Positions 51,913 to 61,173 of a stretch of DNA of 64,000 nt are shown here, one piece after another. This stretch comes from Lachnoclostridium sp. Marseille-P6806 (lineage in GTDB: Bacteria; Bacillota; Clostridia; Lachnospirales; Lachnospiraceae), in contig NZ_LR130578.1 of assembly GCF_900625025.1 (NCBI RefSeq), positions 210,416-274,415 of the forward strand, given 5' to 3'. Numbering within the stretch: the first letter of the stretch is position 1; each line of letters opens with the position of its first letter. Both the position numbers and the translations under genes were made by a program. The notes beneath the pieces are model-generated. The model was given only the letters and a program-made list of their open reading frames with translations, did no database searches and had not been told where the DNA came from.

Positions 51913-52764
51913 ATGAAGCTGCATGAAATCAATATCCGGGATCCCTTTGTCCTTGCCCACAACGGCGTCTACTACATGACCGGCACACGGGCCGCAACGA
52001 CATGGACCGACCGCGCCGACGGCTTCGACGGCTATTACAGCAGGGATCTCATAAACTGGGAGGGCCCCGTGGAGCTCTTTCACCGGCCGGAGGGCTTCTG
52101 GGCCGACAAGTGCTACTGGGCCCCGGAAATTCACTTCTACAACGGATATTTCTATCTCTTCGCCACGTTCGCAAATTCCGCCGAGAACCGGAAAGGCACG
52201 GTGATTCTGCGCGCCGCGTCGCCGCTCGGACCGTATCGGCTCCACTCGGAAGGCAAGATCACTCCCGAGCCGTGGCAGTGCCTTGACGGGACCTTTTATC
52301 TGGATCGGAACGGCCGCCCGTGGATGGTGTTCAGCCACGAGTGGACGGATCTCGGCGACGGTCAGATCTGCGCCGTTCCCCTGTCCTCGGATCTGACCCG
52401 CCGGGACGGCACGCCCCGGGCTCTGCTTCAGGCCTCCGATGCCGGCTGGGCGAGGGCGATCCGGAACCGGCAGTGGGACGGACCGGCGTATGTGACGGAC
52501 GGGCCGTTCCTCTGGCGCCGGAACAGCGGAGAGCTGATCATGCTCTGGGCCACATTCGGGGAAAAGGGCTACGCCGAGGCCGTCGCGCGCTCGGACAACG
52601 GTGATATCACCGGACGCTGGACCGTCGACCCCGCTCCCCTCTTTGCCGAGAACGGCGGCCACGGCATGCTTTTTTCTACCTTTGACGGAAAAACAAAGCT
52701 CGTGCTCTATCAGCCCAATACCTCGCTTGAGGAGCACCCTGTTTTTCTTGACACCTCGCTGTAA
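51913..52764 (+). CDS. GH43-family glycoside hydrolase
   Basis: Five-bladed beta-propeller enzyme, 283 residues, no signal peptide, so intracellular. The general base aspartate lies in INIRDPFVLAHNGVYYMTGT; WAPEIHFYNGYFYLFA and CLDGTFYLDRNGRPWMVF are blade motifs. At the usual acid position (EGP) this protein has TDGPFLWR, i.e. Asp instead of Glu. Likely an arabinosidase or related enzyme trimming pectin side chains (inference). I start at the ATG at 51913, placed eight bases after GGAG; an in-frame ATG at 51901 belongs to the leader motif. Confidence 0.85.
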   Translation: MKLHEINIRDPFVLAHNGVYYMTGTRAATTWTDRADGFDGYYSRDLINWEGPVELFHRPEGFWADKCYWAPEIHFYNGYFYLFATFANSAENRKGTVILRAASPLGPYRLHSEGKITPEPWQCLDGTFYLDRNGRPWMVFSHEWTDLGDGQICAVPLSSDLTRRDGTPRALLQASDAGWARAIRNRQWDGPAYVTDGPFLWRRNSGELIMLWATFGEKGYAEAVARSDNGDITGRWTVDPAPLFAENGGHGMLFSTFDGKTKLVLYQPNTSLEEHPVFLDTSL

Positions 52765-52784
52765 GCCCATGAGACACGGAGCGC

Positions 52785-52818
52785 CTCGCTAAAAAGCGCT
52801 TCGACACGGAGGATTTTC
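52785..52818 (+). promoter_or_regulatory. GCTTCG leader motif before uxaC
   Basis: CGCTAAAAAGCG can form a 4-bp stem; GCGCTTCGACACGGAGG then leads to ATTTTC and the ATG. It deviates from the common motif (GGCA is GACA) but keeps position and ribosome site. Confidence 0.5.
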
Positions 52819-54252
52819 ATGAAACCGTTTATTGACCGCAATTTCATGCTGAATACCGGAACGGCCGCGCGTCTTTTTCACGATTACGCGGAAACACTGC
52901 CGATCATCGATTATCACTGCCACATCTCGCCGAAAGAAATCTATGAGGACCGCCGCTACCGCAATCTCTCTGAAATATGGCTCGGCGGACGGAATCCGGA
53001 CGGCTCGTACTTCGGCGATCACTACAAGTGGCGGCTGATGCGCTCGGCCGGCTTCCCGGAGCGCGTCGTCACCGGAGACGCGGACCCCTATGAAAAGTTC
53101 GCCGCATTCGCCGAGACGCTCGCCATGGCCCCCGGCAATCCGATGGTCGTGTGGTCGCATCTCGAGCTCCAGCGCTATTTCGGGATCACCGAGCCGCTCA
53201 CAAAGGAAACCATGCGGGAAATATGGGATAGAAGCTCCGACATGCTGCAGAATGACCCCTCGCTTTCCGTCCGCGGCATCATCCGCAAGTCGTCGCTCCG
53301 CTATATCGGAACGACCGACGATCCGACCGACACCCTCGAGTGGCACGAAAAGCTCGCCGCGGAGCCGGACGCCGGCTTTCTCGTCTGTCCCTCGTTCCGT
53401 CCCGACAAGGCCCTCAATATCACAAAGCCGGACTTTCCGGAATACATGAAAAAGCTCGCGGCCTCCGTCGGAAAGGAAAGCCTCCGCTCCACGCGGGAGG
53501 TCATCGACGCGCTGTATCAGAGAATCGACTTCTTCAAGGCGCACGGCTGCCGCGCCTCCGATCACGGACTCGACTACTTCATGTACCGTCCGGCTCCCCT
53601 TTCGGTGTGCGACGAAGCTCTCCGGGCCGTTCTCTGCGGGAAAGCGATCGCGCAGGAGAACGCCGAGGCCTACCAGACCGCGCTTCTCTCCGCGCTCGCC
53701 GCAAAATACCGCAGAGAGCACATCGTCATGGAGCTTCACTACTCCTGCTCCCGGGACAACAACCGTCGGATGTTCCTTGCCGAGGGCCCCGATACCGGCT
53801 ACGATATGATCCGCAAAACCGTCTCCGGCGACAACATGGCTGCGTTTTTCAGCGATCTTGAAGCGCGGGACGAGCTGCCGCGCACCATCGTCTTTTCTCT
53901 CGACGACAGCGATTTCCGCCAGATTGTGACGACGCTCGGCTGCTTCCAGTCGGAGGAAATCCCCGGAAAAATGCAGCTCGGCGCCGCGTGGTGGTTTCAA
54001 GACACCAAGGCCGGAAACCTGAAGCAGATAAGCGATCTCGCCGAGCTGGGACTCCTCGGCAGCTTTGTCGGCATGCTGACGGATTCAAGGAGCTTTCTTT
54101 CCTACACAAGGCACGAGTATTTCCGCCGTCTTCTCTGCCGCTATCTCGGCGAGCTGGTTGAAAACGGCGAATATCCCGATCACGAGCCGGCGCTCCGAAC
54201 GCTTGTGGAGAACATCTGCTACTACAACGCCGCGCGCTACTTCGAGCTCTGA
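52819..54252 (+). CDS. uxaC: Glucuronate/galacturonate isomerase
   Basis: Converts D-galacturonate to D-tagaturonate (or glucuronate to fructuronate), 477 residues, the usual length. It belongs to the amidohydrolase superfamily: IIDYHCHISPKEI carries the metal-binding HxH, and GLDYFMYRPAP, MELHYSCSRDNNR and AWWFQDTKAGN are conserved in UxaC. First of the three consecutive uxa enzymes. Confidence 0.97.
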   Translation: MKPFIDRNFMLNTGTAARLFHDYAETLPIIDYHCHISPKEIYEDRRYRNLSEIWLGGRNPDGSYFGDHYKWRLMRSAGFPERVVTGDADPYEKFAAFAETLAMAPGNPMVVWSHLELQRYFGITEPLTKETMREIWDRSSDMLQNDPSLSVRGIIRKSSLRYIGTTDDPTDTLEWHEKLAAEPDAGFLVCPSFRPDKALNITKPDFPEYMKKLAASVGKESLRSTREVIDALYQRIDFFKAHGCRASDHGLDYFMYRPAPLSVCDEALRAVLCGKAIAQENAEAYQTALLSALAAKYRREHIVMELHYSCSRDNNRRMFLAEGPDTGYDMIRKTVSGDNMAAFFSDLEARDELPRTIVFSLDDSDFRQIVTTLGCFQSEEIPGKMQLGAAWWFQDTKAGNLKQISDLAELGLLGSFVGMLTDSRSFLSYTRHEYFRRLLCRYLGELVENGEYPDHEPALRTLVENICYYNAARYFEL

Positions 54253-54297
54253 ACACCCGGCGGCACCGATACTCCGCATATCAGAAAGGAAAAGACG

Positions 54298-55806
54298 ATG
54301 TCAGACATGGAAACACTGAGCTATGAGCTTCTGAAAAAAAAGAATTTTCACGGATATCTTCTGGAAAAAGGAACGGCCCCAGTCCGTCTCCTCCAGTTCG
54401 GCGAGGGAAATTTTCTCCGCGCCTTTGTGGATTACTGGTTCGACGTGGCCAACGAAAAGGCCGGCTGGAACGGAAAGATCGCCCTCGTGCAGCCCATTCC
54501 GCAGGGACTCACCCGGCAGATCAACGCGCAGGAGGGACTGTACACGCTGTATCTGCGCGGCTCCGAGAACGGAAAACGAATCGACAGAAAACGCGTGATC
54601 TCAGCCGTAGACGCCTGTTACAACCCCTATGAGCCGGACGACTGGCAGCGCATCCTTTCGATTGCGGAGAGTCCGGATCTGGAATATATCGCCTCCAACA
54701 CGACCGAGGCCGGCATCGTCTACGACGCCTCCTGCCGCTTCGAGGATGCGCCGCCCCGCTCGTTCCCGGCAAAGCTCGCCGTCCTCCTGCATCATCGTTT
54801 TCAGGCGGGGCAGGCCGCGCCGGTCATTCTCTCCTGCGAGCTGATCGACGACAACGGACGCGTGCTCCGCGATACGGTTCTGCGGCACGCGGAGGATTGG
54901 AAGCTCGGCGAAGATTTCCGGCGCTATCTCGCGCAGGAATGCCTGTTCTGCTCCACGCTCGTGGACCGCATTGTTCCGGGCCGCATCGGCGATCCCGCCG
55001 TCAGCGCGCAGATGGATGAGGAAAACGGCTACGCCGATGAGCTCAAGGACGTCAGCGAGGTCTTCGGCGTCTGGTATATCGAGGGCCCGGTCTCTCTTGA
55101 GGAGCGGCTCCCGTTCCGGAGAGCCAGCCTCAACGTGCACGTCGTCCCCGAAGTCTCACCCTACAAAAAAAGAAAGGTCCGCATCCTGAACGGCGCGCAC
55201 ACCGGCTTTGTTCCCGGCGCGTATCTGGCCGGCTTCGATATCGTCCGCGACTGCATGAAGAACGAGGTCATACACGGCTTCATGAACAAGCTCCTCTTCG
55301 ACGAGGTTATTCCGGTTCTTCCCCTCGACGAGGAGGACTGCCGCCAGTTTGCCGCAGCGGTCACAGACCGGTTCAGCAATCCGTTCATCGACCACTCGCT
55401 GCTCAGCATTTCCTTAAATTCCACCTCCAAGTGGAAAACGAGAAATCTCCCCTCGCTTCTGGAATACACGGAAATGGCCGGCCGTCTTCCCGAGGCGCTC
55501 TGCATGGGCTTTGCCGCATATATCGCGTTCTATTCCACAGAGCTCCTGCGGCTCGATGAAAACGGCCTGACCGCAAGGCGCCCCGCAGGCGACGAATATG
55601 TCATCCGGGACGACGACTGGGTTCTCGACTTCTACTGGAGCCGCCGCACGGCCTCTGATGAAGCGCTGGTGCACGACGTCCTCTCCTGCGAAAAAATGTG
55701 GGGACAAGATCTGACAAAGCTCCCCGGACTTGAAAAAACGCTCTGCACCGGCCTCGCCCTGATCCGACGGGACGGCGCGGAGGCGGCTTTTGCCTCGCTC
55801 CTGTAA
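54298..55806 (+). CDS. uxaB: Tagaturonate reductase
   Basis: NADH-dependent reduction of tagaturonate to altronate, 502 residues, mannitol-dehydrogenase superfamily. VRLLQFGEGNFLRAFVDYWF is the nucleotide-binding start; ILNGAHTGFVPGAYLAG and the lysine-containing VVPEVSPYKKRKVRILNGAH stretch are typical for UxaB. AGAAAGGAAAAGACG precedes the ATG. It follows uxaC by 45 bp. Confidence 0.96.
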   Translation: MSDMETLSYELLKKKNFHGYLLEKGTAPVRLLQFGEGNFLRAFVDYWFDVANEKAGWNGKIALVQPIPQGLTRQINAQEGLYTLYLRGSENGKRIDRKRVISAVDACYNPYEPDDWQRILSIAESPDLEYIASNTTEAGIVYDASCRFEDAPPRSFPAKLAVLLHHRFQAGQAAPVILSCELIDDNGRVLRDTVLRHAEDWKLGEDFRRYLAQECLFCSTLVDRIVPGRIGDPAVSAQMDEENGYADELKDVSEVFGVWYIEGPVSLEERLPFRRASLNVHVVPEVSPYKKRKVRILNGAHTGFVPGAYLAGFDIVRDCMKNEVIHGFMNKLLFDEVIPVLPLDEEDCRQFAAAVTDRFSNPFIDHSLLSISLNSTSKWKTRNLPSLLEYTEMAGRLPEALCMGFAAYIAFYSTELLRLDENGLTARRPAGDEYVIRDDDWVLDFYWSRRTASDEALVHDVLSCEKMWGQDLTKLPGLEKTLCTGLALIRRDGAEAAFASLL

Positions 55807-55835
55807 ACACTTTCGCACAAGGAGTTTAGACCACG

Positions 55836-57317
55836 ATGAAATACATACAGATTCACCCGTCCGACAACGTCGCCGTCGCTCTGGAGGCGCTGCCCCGCGA
55901 TGCCGTGCTCAATATCCGCGGAGAGCGGATCACCGCCCGGGAGTCCATCCCGCAGGGACACAAAATCGCCCTCACGGATATCCCTGCAGGCGGGAGCATC
56001 ATCAAATACGGAACCCCCATCGCCTCTGCCGTGCGCCTTATCCCGCAGGGCTGCCATGTGCATACGCACAATGCCGCAACCCTGCTGTCCGAACAGACGG
56101 ATTACCGGTATGTCCCGCAGTCTTTCCCTCTGCCTACCGCGAAACCGCAGAGCTTTCTCGGCTACCGGAGAAAGGACGGCCGCACCGGCATCCGGAACGA
56201 AATCTGGATTGTGCCGATCGTCGGCTGTGTAAACGACACGGCGAAGCAGCTCGCCGCCATGAACCAGTCTCTTGTCCGCGGCTCCATCGACGGTCTCTAC
56301 CATTGGCCGCACCCGTTCGGCTGCTCGCAGCTCGGGGACGACCTCGAACAGACAAAGCGTCTTCTCGCCGCGCTGGTCCGTCACCCCAACGCCGGCGCGG
56401 TGCTCTGCCTCGGGCTCGGCTGCGAAAATCTGCAGATGGATATGTTCCGGGAGGCTCTGGGAGATTTCGATCCCGAGCGGGTTCGTTTTCTCCTCTGTCA
56501 GGACGTGGAGGATGAACTGGAAGCCGGCTCCGTCATGCTCCGTGAGCTCGCCGCATTCGCCGGGCGGTTCCGGCGGGAGGTCTGCCCCGTCTCGGATCTG
56601 GTCGTCGGCATGAAATGCGGCGGAAGCGACGGTCTCTCCGGCATTACCGCCAATCCGGCCGTCGGCCGCTTCTCCGACCTCCTTGTCGCCGCCGGCGGCT
56701 CCGCCATCCTGACGGAGGTGCCGGAAATGTTCGGAGCGGAAAATCTGCTGTTTGCAAGATGTGCCGATAGGGATGTGTTCGACCGGGCCGTCCGCATGGT
56801 CAATGCGTTCAAGAGCTATTTTCTCTCTCACGGACAGGCCGTCTACGAAAATCCGTCGCCCGGCAACCGCGAGGGCGGCATCACGACGCTCGAGGACAAG
56901 TCCTGCGGCTGCATACAGAAAGGCGGCTCTGCGGCGATCGTCGACGTGCTCTCCTATGCGGAGCCGGTACAAAAAAAAGGCCTGCAGCTTCTCTCCGGCC
57001 CGGGAAACGACCTTGTATCCGCCACAAACCTGACGGCTGCCGGAGCACAGCTCATCCTCTTCACCACCGGCCGCGGAACACCGTTCGGCGCGCCGGCCCC
57101 GACGGTGAAAATATCCTCCAACACCGCGCTTTTTGAATGCAAGCGTGGATGGATCGATTTCAACGCGGGAACGATCGCCGACGGAAGCGAAACCATCGAA
57201 GAGGCCGGCGAGCGGCTTCTTACGCAGGTCCTCCGGATCGCCTCCGGCGAGCGGACGCTCTCGGAAATACACGGCTGCAGAGAAATATCCATCTTCAAGG
57301 ACGGCGTGGTGCTGTGA
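55836..57317 (+). CDS. uxaA: Altronate dehydratase
   Basis: Dehydrates altronate to 2-keto-3-deoxygluconate, 493 residues with the N-terminal SAF and C-terminal dehydratase domains fused as usual. HPSDNVAVALEALPRDAV, GYRRKDGRTGIRNEIWIVP, KCGGSDGLSGITANPAVG and the Cys-containing TTLEDKSCGCIQKGG are characteristic. The short spacer from uxaB carries CACTTTCGCACAAGGAG, a divergent form of the leader motif. KdgK and KdgA, needed to finish the pathway, are not in this window. Confidence 0.97.
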   Translation: MKYIQIHPSDNVAVALEALPRDAVLNIRGERITARESIPQGHKIALTDIPAGGSIIKYGTPIASAVRLIPQGCHVHTHNAATLLSEQTDYRYVPQSFPLPTAKPQSFLGYRRKDGRTGIRNEIWIVPIVGCVNDTAKQLAAMNQSLVRGSIDGLYHWPHPFGCSQLGDDLEQTKRLLAALVRHPNAGAVLCLGLGCENLQMDMFREALGDFDPERVRFLLCQDVEDELEAGSVMLRELAAFAGRFRREVCPVSDLVVGMKCGGSDGLSGITANPAVGRFSDLLVAAGGSAILTEVPEMFGAENLLFARCADRDVFDRAVRMVNAFKSYFLSHGQAVYENPSPGNREGGITTLEDKSCGCIQKGGSAAIVDVLSYAEPVQKKGLQLLSGPGNDLVSATNLTAAGAQLILFTTGRGTPFGAPAPTVKISSNTALFECKRGWIDFNAGTIADGSETIEEAGERLLTQVLRIASGERTLSEIHGCREISIFKDGVVL

Positions 57318-57378
57318 GGGCGCATTCAACGCTCATGACAGAGTCGTGCAATCCTGTCCTGCGCAAAGCCGGAATCCC

Positions 57379-57792
57379 TTACAACACCATCACCAGCGTC
57401 CCCGCCGTCAGGAGAAGCGTGCCGATCAGCGATTTCGCCGTCATGCGCTCGTGCAGAAAAAGGAAAGCCAGAATCAGGGTCAGCACCGTGCTCATCTTAT
57501 CGACCGGCACCACCTTGGAAACCTCTCCAATCTGAAGCGCCCAGTAATAGCAGAGCCACGACGCTCCCGTCGCAAGCCCCGACAGGATGAGAAACATCCA
57601 GCTCTTTCTGCTGATAACCAGTATGCCTCCCTGCGCATGGGTGAGAAAAACCATCCCCCACGCCATGACGAGCACGACGCAGGTGCGGATCGCCGTGGCA
57701 AGACCCGCGTTCACGTCCTTGATGCCCACCTTGGCAAGAATCGATGTCAATGCGGCAAAAACCGCTGAGCCGACAGCAAACAGAAGCCACAT
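57379..57792 (-). CDS. Half-size EamA/DMT-family transporter
   Basis: A 137-residue membrane protein with five predicted helices, the size of a single EamA repeat; full transporters have two. FAVGSAVFAALTSILAKVGI and ALQIGEVSKVVPVDKMSTVL match the EamA repeat. Such half-size proteins probably dimerise. The ATG at 57792 is eight bases from AAAGG, better than a GTG at 57801. It is convergent with uxaA. Confidence 0.85.
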   Translation of the reverse strand: MWLLFAVGSAVFAALTSILAKVGIKDVNAGLATAIRTCVVLVMAWGMVFLTHAQGGILVISRKSWMFLILSGLATGASWLCYYWALQIGEVSKVVPVDKMSTVLTLILAFLFLHERMTAKSLIGTLLLTAGTLVMVL

Positions 57793-57847
57793 AACTCCCA
57801 CCTTTCTGTACCTGCTCCGGCAGGAGGCGTCATAGCGCCCCTGCCGG

Positions 57848-59206
57848 TCATCTCTCCGCCCCGGAGCCTTTTCCCGGCAGCCTTCTCACCACGGCAAAGC
57901 ACATCGGAACAATATAGAGGCAAGCCGATACCCACGCGCTCTGATCCCCGAACGTAATCGCATCATAGGCAAAAACAGGAACCAGCAGCACACTGACAAG
58001 GATGCGGGCGACCATCTCCACCGCCCCGCTGACCATCGCGCGCCCCGAGCAGCCGAGCCCCTGCGTGCACATTCTCGCGACACCGAGGAGCCCCAACGTC
58101 CAGTAAAAATAACCCAGCCGCCTGAGATACAGTCCCGACGCGTCGAGCACGGCGCTCTCCGACGCGGGAACGAACAGCATCGACATCGTCCTCCCGAAAA
58201 CGCCCATAACCACGCCCGCAAAGAGCCCGTACAGAGCCGCAATCGCAAGACCGATCCCCAGTCCTTTCCGTATCCGGTCCGTCCTCCCCGCCCCGTAGTT
58301 CTGGCCGGCAAAGGTCGACACTGCCGTAGCAAGCGCGTCAAAGGGGCACATCGTGAGCTGTTTGATCTTCATTCCGGCGGTAAAAGCGGAAACATACACC
58401 GTCCCGAGCCCGTTGTTGGCCGACTGCATCACCATGCTGCCGATGGCCGTGATCGAATACTGCAGGCCCATGGGGACCCCCATGCGCAGCGTATTGGCCG
58501 CCCGGTGCCCGTCCCAGACCCTGTCCTCCCTGCGAAGATGCAGGATGTCAAAGCGCCTGTGGATCAGGACAAGGCAGAGAATGCCGCTGATCGCCTGCGA
58601 GACAACGGTTGCAAACGCCGCCCCGGCAACACCCCAGTGCAGCACCATGATGCAGAAGACATCCAGACCGATATTCAGTATGGCCGACAGGGCGAGAAAA
58701 AAGAACGGCGTCCTGCTGTCGCCGACGGCGCGAAGCATTCCAGAGAGCAGATTGTAAAGCAGGGTAAATGGGATGCCGAGAAATATAATGAGAAGATACC
58801 GATAGGCATCCCCAAAAATATCCCCCGGCGTCTGGAGGAGACGCAGAATCTGCGGACACAGCAGCGCCGTAAGCGTTGTCAGCACTGTCGCAAAAGCAAG
58901 ACACCAGACCCCCGCGTGAAAAATGTACGAGCGCATCCCTCGGTAATCCTCTGCTCCAAAACACTGCGCCACTGGTATCGTAAAACCGATCGCCGTCCCG
59001 ATGCAGAAGCCCATCACCAGAAACTGAACGCTGGACGAGGCTCCGACGCCCGCCAGCGCCAATGCGCCGAGCGTCTGCCCGACGATGGCGGCATCCACCA
59101 TATTATACGTCTGCTGAAAAAGATTGCCCGCGAGCAGCGGAAGAGAAAACTGCAGAATCAGCCGCAGAGGCGATCCCTCCGTCATGCTTTTCATCATATG
59201 CAACAT
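57848..59206 (-). CDS. MATE-family efflux transporter
   Basis: A 452-residue protein with twelve membrane segments, exporting small organic molecules using Na+ or H+ gradients. The start (GSPLRLILQFSLPLLAGNLFQ, QTYNMVDAAIVGQ) and the second-half repeat (GVPMGLQYSITAIGSMVMQ) are typical of the family. The gene starts directly after the terminator of the exporter operon. Substrate unknown. Confidence 0.94.
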   Translation of the reverse strand: MLHMMKSMTEGSPLRLILQFSLPLLAGNLFQQTYNMVDAAIVGQTLGALALAGVGASSSVQFLVMGFCIGTAIGFTIPVAQCFGAEDYRGMRSYIFHAGVWCLAFATVLTTLTALLCPQILRLLQTPGDIFGDAYRYLLIIFLGIPFTLLYNLLSGMLRAVGDSRTPFFFLALSAILNIGLDVFCIMVLHWGVAGAAFATVVSQAISGILCLVLIHRRFDILHLRREDRVWDGHRAANTLRMGVPMGLQYSITAIGSMVMQSANNGLGTVYVSAFTAGMKIKQLTMCPFDALATAVSTFAGQNYGAGRTDRIRKGLGIGLAIAALYGLFAGVVMGVFGRTMSMLFVPASESAVLDASGLYLRRLGYFYWTLGLLGVARMCTQGLGCSGRAMVSGAVEMVARILVSVLLVPVFAYDAITFGDQSAWVSACLYIVPMCFAVVRRLPGKGSGAER

Positions 59207-59220
59207 ACCGTCCTTAACAA

Positions 59221-59266
59221 AAAGAAACCGGGCGTCTGTGAGTGATTCACAAACGTCTCCGGTTTC
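59221..59266 (-). terminator. Terminator after the secreted-protein gene
   Basis: GAAACCGG and CCGGTTTC enclose an inner partial stem; on the minus strand TTTTTG follows. It separates the four-gene exporter unit from the MATE gene. Confidence 0.8.
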
Positions 59267-59311
59267 ATTCTAAACTCTTTCCACGGGCTTGCAAGATACC
59301 GCCAGGAATTT

Positions 59312-59941
59312 TTATCCCTGATAGGGCTTTGAAAAATCGTGGTAGAGAATATAATTCACATAATAATTCGCCCATGCGTCTCCGTAAGCGTCGTTCAGCG
59401 TTTTATTCGAGGCGCGGTACGCGGCCGGACGGAACGCGGCATTTGCCTGCGCGCCCACCTGCATGCCGACGGCGAGGAAGTTCTGGAACAGGGCATTCGT
59501 GTCCGCCGGATCGATCACGCCGTGGAGCCAGACGTTGTTCGTGTAGTAATAGGACGCGTCATAGACGTCCGCCATGTCGGCCGGCGTCAGCGGAAGCCCG
59601 GCAATGATCTTGTAGGTATAGCCGGAGATCCAGCCCTCCGATGCCAGTCTCGACAGGGACTGCGCCGGAATCTTCACTCCCTCTGTCTGCGCAAGGCGGT
59701 ACAGATCGCCCTCCGACATCAGCTGATACATAAAGCTGTTGCGGAGCTGGCGGTAGACCGCGTCCGCATCGGTCGTTTTGAGAAGCCCCGCTCCGATCAC
59801 GTCCGTCCAGCCGATCTGAACCTGCCACTTGGACGGATAGGCCGGTGCCGCCGCCGCGGGGACTGCCGAAAACGCAAATGACGATGCCGCTGCGGAGGCC
59901 GCCAGAAGCAGCGCCGCCGCTCTCTTTCTGATCTCGCTCAT
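59312..59941 (-). CDS. Small secreted protein of the exporter operon, unknown function
   Basis: A 209-residue protein with a Sec signal peptide (basic MSEIRKR, alanine-rich core, probable cleavage near VPAAAA-AP). There is no lipobox, sortase motif or membrane anchor, so it should be released or wall-associated. The mature part (about 175 residues) has no cysteines and is rich in Tyr, Ala and Asn, ending YYVNYILYHDFSKPYQG. I recognise no family. It is the fourth gene after an HlyD-like protein, an ATPase and a permease, then a terminator, so it may be a cargo or accessory of that transporter. I start at 59941, behind AAAGGAATACAGGATA. Confidence 0.75.
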   Translation of the reverse strand: MSEIRKRAAALLLAASAAASSFAFSAVPAAAAPAYPSKWQVQIGWTDVIGAGLLKTTDADAVYRQLRNSFMYQLMSEGDLYRLAQTEGVKIPAQSLSRLASEGWISGYTYKIIAGLPLTPADMADVYDASYYYTNNVWLHGVIDPADTNALFQNFLAVGMQVGAQANAAFRPAAYRASNKTLNDAYGDAWANYYVNYILYHDFSKPYQG

Positions 59942-59973
59942 TATCCTGTATTCCTTTCTTTGTATTGTCATGC

Positions 59974-61173
59974 TCAGTCCGCGCGCAGGGCATCGATCGG
60001 ATTCAGACGGCTCGCACGCCTCGCGGGGGCCCATCCGAAAATAACGCCTACGGCGACCGAGAAGCCCACTCCCAGAGCAATCGCCCGGTAGGATATCGTA
60101 AAGGTCGTCTTGAGCGCCGCCGACGCTCCCAGCGCAATCAGCTCGCCGAACAGCACGCCGATAAGGCCGCCCAGCACCGACAGCACCACCGACTCGATCA
60201 GGAACTGTGCCTGGATCCGGTTCGGCTCCGCTCCCAGCGCCTTGCGCAGGCCGATTTCCTTCGTCCTCTCCGATACCGAAACCAGCATCATATTCATGAT
60301 CCCGATACCGCCGACAAGCAGCGCAATCGAGGCGATTCCCCCCAGCATCGTGGACATCATCCCCTTGATCTGCCCCATGGCGTCCATCAGCGACTTGGCA
60401 TTTACCACCATGTAGCTGCTCTTTGCCTTGTTGAAAATATTGCTCAGCGCCGCGCGGACCCGCCGTTCCACGGCGGCCGCATCTGCCCCCTCGATCATAT
60501 AAAGCTCAAGGCTCGTCACGTCTTTCTGACCGCTCATGCGCATCGCGTTCCGATACGGAACAATGACCGTTCCGTCGAACGAAGAGGTATCTGTAAACAT
60601 GCCGGACAGGGAATTGCTCTCTCCCTTGACGCCGACCACGGTATAATCGTAGCCGCCGATGCGGACGACCTGCCCGATCGCCCTGCTGCCGTAGAGCACC
60701 TTGTCCATAAAGGTCTTGTCCACAATGCAAACGAGAGAATTTCCGTCTATGTCGGCCTGCGTGAGGCCCCGTCCCTCTGCGATGATGTTGTTGTGGACAA
60801 AAAAGATCGCATTCTGGCCGTCGACCATCACCTTATCGTAAACCTTTCCGCCATAGGCCGCGGTCGTGGTAAGCGAGCTGGACGGAGCAATGCCGTCCAC
60901 GCCGTCGATGGCTGCCAGCGTCTGCAGGTCGCTGTCCGAGAGACCGCTCTTCATCCCCGTCCCGTACACATTGACCGTAAGCGTTCCGGCTCCCATGTCG
61001 CCGAAAGTCCCCATGATGGAATCCGTCACGCCCCCGACAATCGTGATCAGCGCAATGACGGATGCCACACCAATCACAATGCCGAGCATCGTGAGAAACG
61101 ACCGGAGCTTGTTCGCCCTGATATTCTGCAGAGACATGGCGAAGCTCTGCCGAAACATTCCGAAATTAAGCAT
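59974..61173 (-). CDS. MacB/FtsX-type ABC transporter permease
   Basis: A 399-residue permease with the MacB topology: one N-terminal membrane segment (SFLTMLGIVIGVASVIALIT), an extracellular domain of about 200 residues and three C-terminal segments with the FtsX motif (LVSVSERTKEIGLRKALGAE). MacB-like systems move substrates from the outer membrane face rather than across the cytoplasm. The start at 61173 overlaps the ATPase gene by eight bases. Confidence 0.93.
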   Translation of the reverse strand: MLNFGMFRQSFAMSLQNIRANKLRSFLTMLGIVIGVASVIALITIVGGVTDSIMGTFGDMGAGTLTVNVYGTGMKSGLSDSDLQTLAAIDGVDGIAPSSSLTTTAAYGGKVYDKVMVDGQNAIFFVHNNIIAEGRGLTQADIDGNSLVCIVDKTFMDKVLYGSRAIGQVVRIGGYDYTVVGVKGESNSLSGMFTDTSSFDGTVIVPYRNAMRMSGQKDVTSLELYMIEGADAAAVERRVRAALSNIFNKAKSSYMVVNAKSLMDAMGQIKGMMSTMLGGIASIALLVGGIGIMNMMLVSVSERTKEIGLRKALGAEPNRIQAQFLIESVVLSVLGGLIGVLFGELIALGASAALKTTFTISYRAIALGVGFSVAVGVIFGWAPARRASRLNPIDALRAD

